Below, in pieces: positions 6,707-8,971 of a DNA stretch of 8,971 nt. The position numbers and the translations under genes were made by a program. The stretch's first letter is position 1; the number at the start of each line of letters is the position of its first letter. The notes under the pieces are model-generated. The model was not told the DNA's origin and made no database searches. It saw nothing but the letters and a program-made list of their open reading frames with translations. This DNA is from Alphaproteobacteria bacterium (GTDB taxonomy: Bacteria > Pseudomonadota > Alphaproteobacteria > Rhodobacterales > Rhodobacteraceae): assembly GCA_003694465.1 (NCBI GenBank), contig RFKM01000063.1:1-8971 (forward strand), given 5' to 3'.

Positions 6707-7057
6707 ATGAGCCGACTCGCCGGAGCGCTGTTCGTCGGGGCTCTGGCCATCGGCGGCTGTGCCCCCGCGCCCCCTGCCGATACCCAGGTCGCTTTCCGGC
6801 CCGATGCGGGCGGGCTTGCCGTTCTTCCCGATTGGCAGCGGATCGATTTCGGCCGTGCCCCGAGCGGCGTGATTGCGGCGCTCGACCGGGTGCTCGGGCC
6901 GGGGCGCGATCTTGGCCGGGCGGGCTGCCCTGCTTCCGTCGCGCGCCAGATCTCATGGGGCGGTCTGGTGCTGGCCTTTTCGGATGAGCGGTTCATTGGC
7001 TGGCGCGAGCAGGGCGCGGCGTCCGGCACCGTCTGCAAGGCCGAAATCAGTCACTAA
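6707..7057 (+). CDS. Small putative lipoprotein of unknown function
   Basis: A 116-residue protein that I cannot assign to a named family. Residues 1-17 form a signal peptide (SRLAGALFVGALAIGG) ending at Cys18 in an IGGC lipobox, so lipidation and membrane anchoring are likely. An Ala/Pro-rich linker (APAPPAD) follows. The mature part contains LAVLPDWQRIDFGRAPSGVI, Cys74 in AGCP, ISWGGLVLAF, RFIGWRE and Cys110 near the C-terminus; Cys74 and Cys110 could form a disulfide. Base composition and codon use resemble the neighbours. It begins 6 bp after the regA stop with no recognisable Shine-Dalgarno sequence, so translation probably depends on termination at regA. Its stop overlaps the stop of the convergent HD gene by 4 bp. 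Position suggests co-transcription with regA, but no function can be derived from the sequence. Confidence 0.75.
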   Translation: MSRLAGALFVGALAIGGCAPAPPADTQVAFRPDAGGLAVLPDWQRIDFGRAPSGVIAALDRVLGPGRDLGRAGCPASVARQISWGGLVLAFSDERFIGWREQGAASGTVCKAEISH

Positions 7058-7647
7058 TCCAGCCGATTCAGCAGCTCTTCGTGCCGGGCGATGAAGTCTT
7101 CGCGCACTTCTCGGGGCGGGCGCAGGCGCAATTCGACTCCCTCGATCACGGCGGCGTCGGGCTTGCCGAAAAAGCGGTTTGCCTCCGCTTCCGAAAACCC
7201 GGCGATCTGCGTCGCCTCGAGCCAGGCCGAAACCCGGTCGGCCCGTTTGATGGCGCGCTTTGTCGCCACCGGAACCTGCGCCGGCAGGCCGAAGCGAATG
7301 TGGATTGCCGCCTGAAGCCGGGCGTCAAGCTCGCCATAGGCCGGGCCGATGGCCGCTTTCACCGGCGAGATCATGTCGCCGATCACGTATTCCGGCGCAT
7401 CGTGCAGAAGCGCCGCGAGGCGCCACCGCGCCGGGGCGGCGGGGTTTATCCGCCCGAACAGCACCTCGACCAGAAGCGAGTGTTCGGCGACCGTGTAGGG
7501 CCAGTCGCCGATGGTTTGCCCGTTCCAGCGCGCCACGAAGGCAAGCCCGTGGGCAATGTCGGCAATTTCGATGTCCATCGGCGTCGGGTCGAGCAGGTCG
7601 AGCCTGCGCCCCGAGAGCATTCTTTGCCATGCGCGCGCCGGTGCCAT
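7054..7647 (-). CDS. HD-domain phosphohydrolase (YfbR-like)
   Basis: A 197-residue metal-dependent phosphohydrolase of the HD superfamily, related to the 5'-deoxynucleotidase YfbR; the cytoplasmic substrate is probably a nucleoside monophosphate but is not established. The metal-site pattern is visible: His56 in TVAEHSLLV, the His82-Asp83 pair in [18 protein letters not shown], and Asp137 in IKRADRV. HDxxE with GDMxxPVK resembles YfbR, where the glutamate is catalytic. The N-terminal block [20 protein letters not shown] is typical of the alphaproteobacterial subgroup. The start at 7647 is chosen because AGGGAGAGG lies just upstream and [10 protein letters not shown] begins the conserved region; an ATG at 7755 would add 36 unconserved residues and run across the ahcY leader. 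It diverges from ahcY (121-bp gap) and converges on the lipoprotein gene, overlapping by 4 bp. Confidence 0.9.
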   Translation of the reverse strand: MAPARAWQRMLSGRRLDLLDPTPMDIEIADIAHGLAFVARWNGQTIGDWPYTVAEHSLLVEVLFGRINPAAPARWRLAALLHDAPEYVIGDMISPVKAAIGPAYGELDARLQAAIHIRFGLPAQVPVATKRAIKRADRVSAWLEATQIAGFSEAEANRFFGKPDAAVIEGVELRLRPPREVREDFIARHEELLNRLD

Positions 7648-7650
7648 GCG

Positions 7651-7659
7651 CCTCTCCCT
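7651..7659 (-). promoter_or_regulatory. Ribosome binding site that fixes the HD-hydrolase start
   Basis: On the minus strand AGGGAGAGG ends 3 nt before the ATG at 7647, with its GGGAG core 6 nt away. It supports the short start over the upstream in-frame ATG at 7755. Confidence 0.7.
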
Positions 7660-7708
7660 GATCCAGTTGCCGCGGTGCCCGCGTATCGTTAGCGGCAAAG
7701 CGGGCGCG

Positions 7709-7737
7709 TTGAAAGATGCAGCCCGTGGTGGTAACCC
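7709..7737 (+). promoter_or_regulatory. Candidate promoter for ahcY
   Basis: TTGAAA (7709-7714; 5 of 6 to the -35 consensus) is followed 17 bp later by TAACCC (7732-7737), which keeps only the leading TA of the -10 consensus. The implied start would give a leader of about 25 nt ending in the strong GGAGGGA site. The -35 is good and the -10 poor, so this is tentative. Confidence 0.3.
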
Positions 7738-7755
7738 GCCGACAAAGCGAAACAT

Positions 7756-7762
7756 GGAGGGA
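7756..7762 (+). promoter_or_regulatory. Strong ribosome binding site that selects the GTG start of ahcY
   Basis: GGAGGGA, near-perfect to the anti-Shine-Dalgarno, lies 6 nt before the GTG at 7769. It overlaps the in-frame ATG at 7754 (ATGGAGGG), which has no such site of its own. The protein from the [13 protein letters not shown], matches the usual AhcY N-terminus. Confidence 0.75.
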
Positions 7763-7768
7763 CCGATC

Positions 7769-8971
7769 GTGGCCCAGGACTACATCGTCAAGGATATCTC
7801 GCTCGCCGAATTCGGCCGCAAGGAACTCGACATCGCCGAAACCGAAATGCCCGGTCTGATGGCGCTTCGGGCCGAGTTCGGCGAGAGCAAGCCTCTGAAG
7901 GGCGCGCGGATCGCCGGCAGCCTGCACATGACTGTGCAGACGGCGGTGCTGATCGAAACCCTCGTCGCGCTGGGCGCCGAGGTGCGCTGGGCCTCGTGCA
8001 ACATCTTCTCGACGCAAGATCACGCCGCGGCCGCGATTGCCGCCAAAGGCATTTCGGTGTTCGCGGTGAAGGGCGAAACGCTGGAAGAATACTGGAGCTA
8101 CACCGACAGGATTTTCCAGTTCGAGGAGGGGGCGAACCTCATTCTGGACGACGGCGGCGATGCCACGCTCTACATCCTGCTCGGCGCCCGGGTCGAGGCG
8201 GGCGAGGAAGACCTCATCGCCAACCCGACCTCGGAAGAGGAAGAGGCCCTTTTCGGCCAGATCCGCAAGCGCATGGCCGAGACCCCGGGCTGGTTCACCG
8301 CCCAGCGCGGCAAGATCATCGGCGTGTCGGAAGAAACCACCACCGGTGTGCATCGGCTTTACGAGCTGATGGACAAGGGGCTTCTGCCCTTCCCGGCGAT
8401 CAACGTGAACGACAGCGTCACCAAGTCGAAGTTCGACAACAAGTATGGCTGCAAGGAAAGCCTTGTCGACGGGATCCGCCGGGCAACCGATGTCATGCTG
8501 GCCGGCAAGGTTGCCGTGGTTTGCGGCTACGGCGATGTCGGCAAGGGCTCGGCGGCCAGCCTGCGCGGCGCGGGGGCACGGGTGAAGGTGACCGAGGTTG
8601 ACCCGATCTGCGCCCTGCAGGCGGCGATGGACGGCTACGAGGTCGTGCTGCTCGAGGACGAGGCCCCGAAGGCCGACATTTTCATCACCACCACCGGCAA
8701 CCGCGACGTCATCCGCATCGAGCACATGCGCGAGATGAAGGACATGGCGATCGTCGGCAACATCGGCCATTTCGACAACGAGATTCAGGTTTCAGCCCTG
8801 CGCAATCACAAGTGGACCAACATCAAGGACCAGGTCGACATGATCGAGATGCCCTCGGGCAACCGCATCATCCTCCTGTCCGAGGGCCGGCTCCTCAACC
8901 TCGGCAACGCCACCGGCCATCCGAGCTTCGTGATGAGCGCGAGCTTCACCAACCAGGTGCTGGCGCAGATC
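7769..8971 (+). CDS. ahcY: Adenosylhomocysteinase (S-adenosyl-L-homocysteine hydrolase), partial, 3' truncated
   Basis: AhcY hydrolyses S-adenosylhomocysteine to homocysteine and adenosine in the cytoplasm, relieving product inhibition of methyltransferases. 401 codons are visible from a GTG start to the right edge; the family has roughly 460-470 residues, so about 60 C-terminal residues are missing. Visible active-site elements are [10 protein letters not shown] (His53), LDDGGD (127-131), SEETTTG (Glu188), [15 protein letters not shown] (Lys219, Asp223, Asn224, Cys228), the NAD-binding [10 protein letters not shown] (253-262), NIGHFDNE (His334) and GHPSFVMS (His384). The insert near residues 150-180 ([19 protein letters not shown]) is typical of bacterial AhcY and absent from the human enzyme. 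The GTG is chosen for its GGAGGGA site. ahcY also lies near regA in Rhodobacter capsulatus, behind hvrA. It diverges from the HD-hydrolase gene, and I saw no SAH riboswitch in its leader. Confidence 0.97.
   Translation, partial: MAQDYIVKDISLAEFGRKELDIAETEMPGLMALRAEFGESKPLKGARIAGSLHMTVQTAVLIETLVALGAEVRWASCNIFSTQDHAAAAIAAKGISVFAVKGETLEEYWSYTDRIFQFEEGANLILDDGGDATLYILLGARVEAGEEDLIANPTSEEEEALFGQIRKRMAETPGWFTAQRGKIIGVSEETTTGVHRLYELMDKGLLPFPAINVNDSVTKSKFDNKYGCKESLVDGIRRATDVMLAGKVAVVCGYGDVGKGSAASLRGAGARVKVTEVDPICALQAAMDGYEVVLLEDEAPKADIFITTTGNRDVIRIEHMREMKDMAIVGNIGHFDNEIQVSALRNHKWTNIKDQVDMIEMPSGNRIILLSEGRLLNLGNATGHPSFVMSASFTNQVLAQI

Noticed and set aside
7648..7755. Longer N-terminus for the HD hydrolase from the ATG at 7755
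   Set aside because: The extra 36 residues lack family similarity, have no ribosome binding site and would cross the ahcY leader; the ATG at 7647 has a strong site.
7648..7768. Possible SAH riboswitch in the ahcY leader
   Set aside because: I looked for the conserved core (GAGGNGCGCUGC-like and a later CCAGGCUCG-like segment) and found neither; the leader after the candidate promoter is also too short.
7325..8770. Minus-strand open frame of 481 codons opposite ahcY
   Set aside because: Codon-aligned antisense of ahcY. Its His/Asp/Val-rich translation is the typical shadow of a GC-rich gene, and such frames are often misannotated as hypothetical proteins.

Overview
The window is a chromosomal segment of an alphaproteobacterium, almost certainly a member of the Rhodobacterales (Rhodobacteraceae). 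This rests on high G+C, on the regB / senC-regA redox-regulator locus in its characteristic divergent arrangement, on an ahcY gene a short way beyond regA as in Rhodobacter, and on Rhodobacteraceae-like AddB, TsaE, HD-hydrolase and AhcY proteins. I cannot name the genus. No mobile element, tRNA, rRNA or CRISPR array was recognised, and no intergenic gap exceeds about 125 bp.

Layout. The left half is read leftward (minus strand), in the order regB, a membrane-anchored multi-PAS protein, tsaE, addB; addB runs off the left edge with 580 codons visible. The PAS protein looks like the kinase-less DivL of Rhodobacterales, and a perfect CtrA box (TTAA-N7-TTAAC) lies about 50-65 bp upstream of its start. 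tsaE and addB overlap by 8 bp. The right half is read rightward: senC, regA and a small lipoprotein gene. An HD-domain phosphohydrolase gene on the minus strand converges on the lipoprotein gene with a 4-bp overlap and diverges from ahcY. ahcY (plus strand, GTG start) runs off the right edge with 401 codons visible.

How the genes work together. RegB is a quinone- and thiol-sensing membrane histidine kinase, RegA its Fis-type response regulator, and SenC a copper/thiol protein of cytochrome oxidase assembly that feeds respiratory state into RegB. All the known functional residues of the three are present. A sigma70-like promoter before regA has a RegA/PrrA-like half-site pair filling its 17-bp spacer, suggesting autoregulation. 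The PAS/DivL-like protein probably acts in the CckA-ChpT-CtrA phosphorelay (cell cycle, motility, gene transfer agents), so the locus places redox and CtrA regulators side by side. TsaE (tRNA t6A modification) and AddB (double-strand-break repair) are housekeeping partners downstream. AhcY detoxifies S-adenosylhomocysteine.

Most noteworthy: the CtrA box on the kinase-less DivL-like gene, the RegA-like site inside the regA promoter, the replacement of hvrA by a lipoprotein gene plus an opposing HD gene between regA and ahcY, and the direct tsaE/addB junction lacking the amgK-murU pair seen in relatives.
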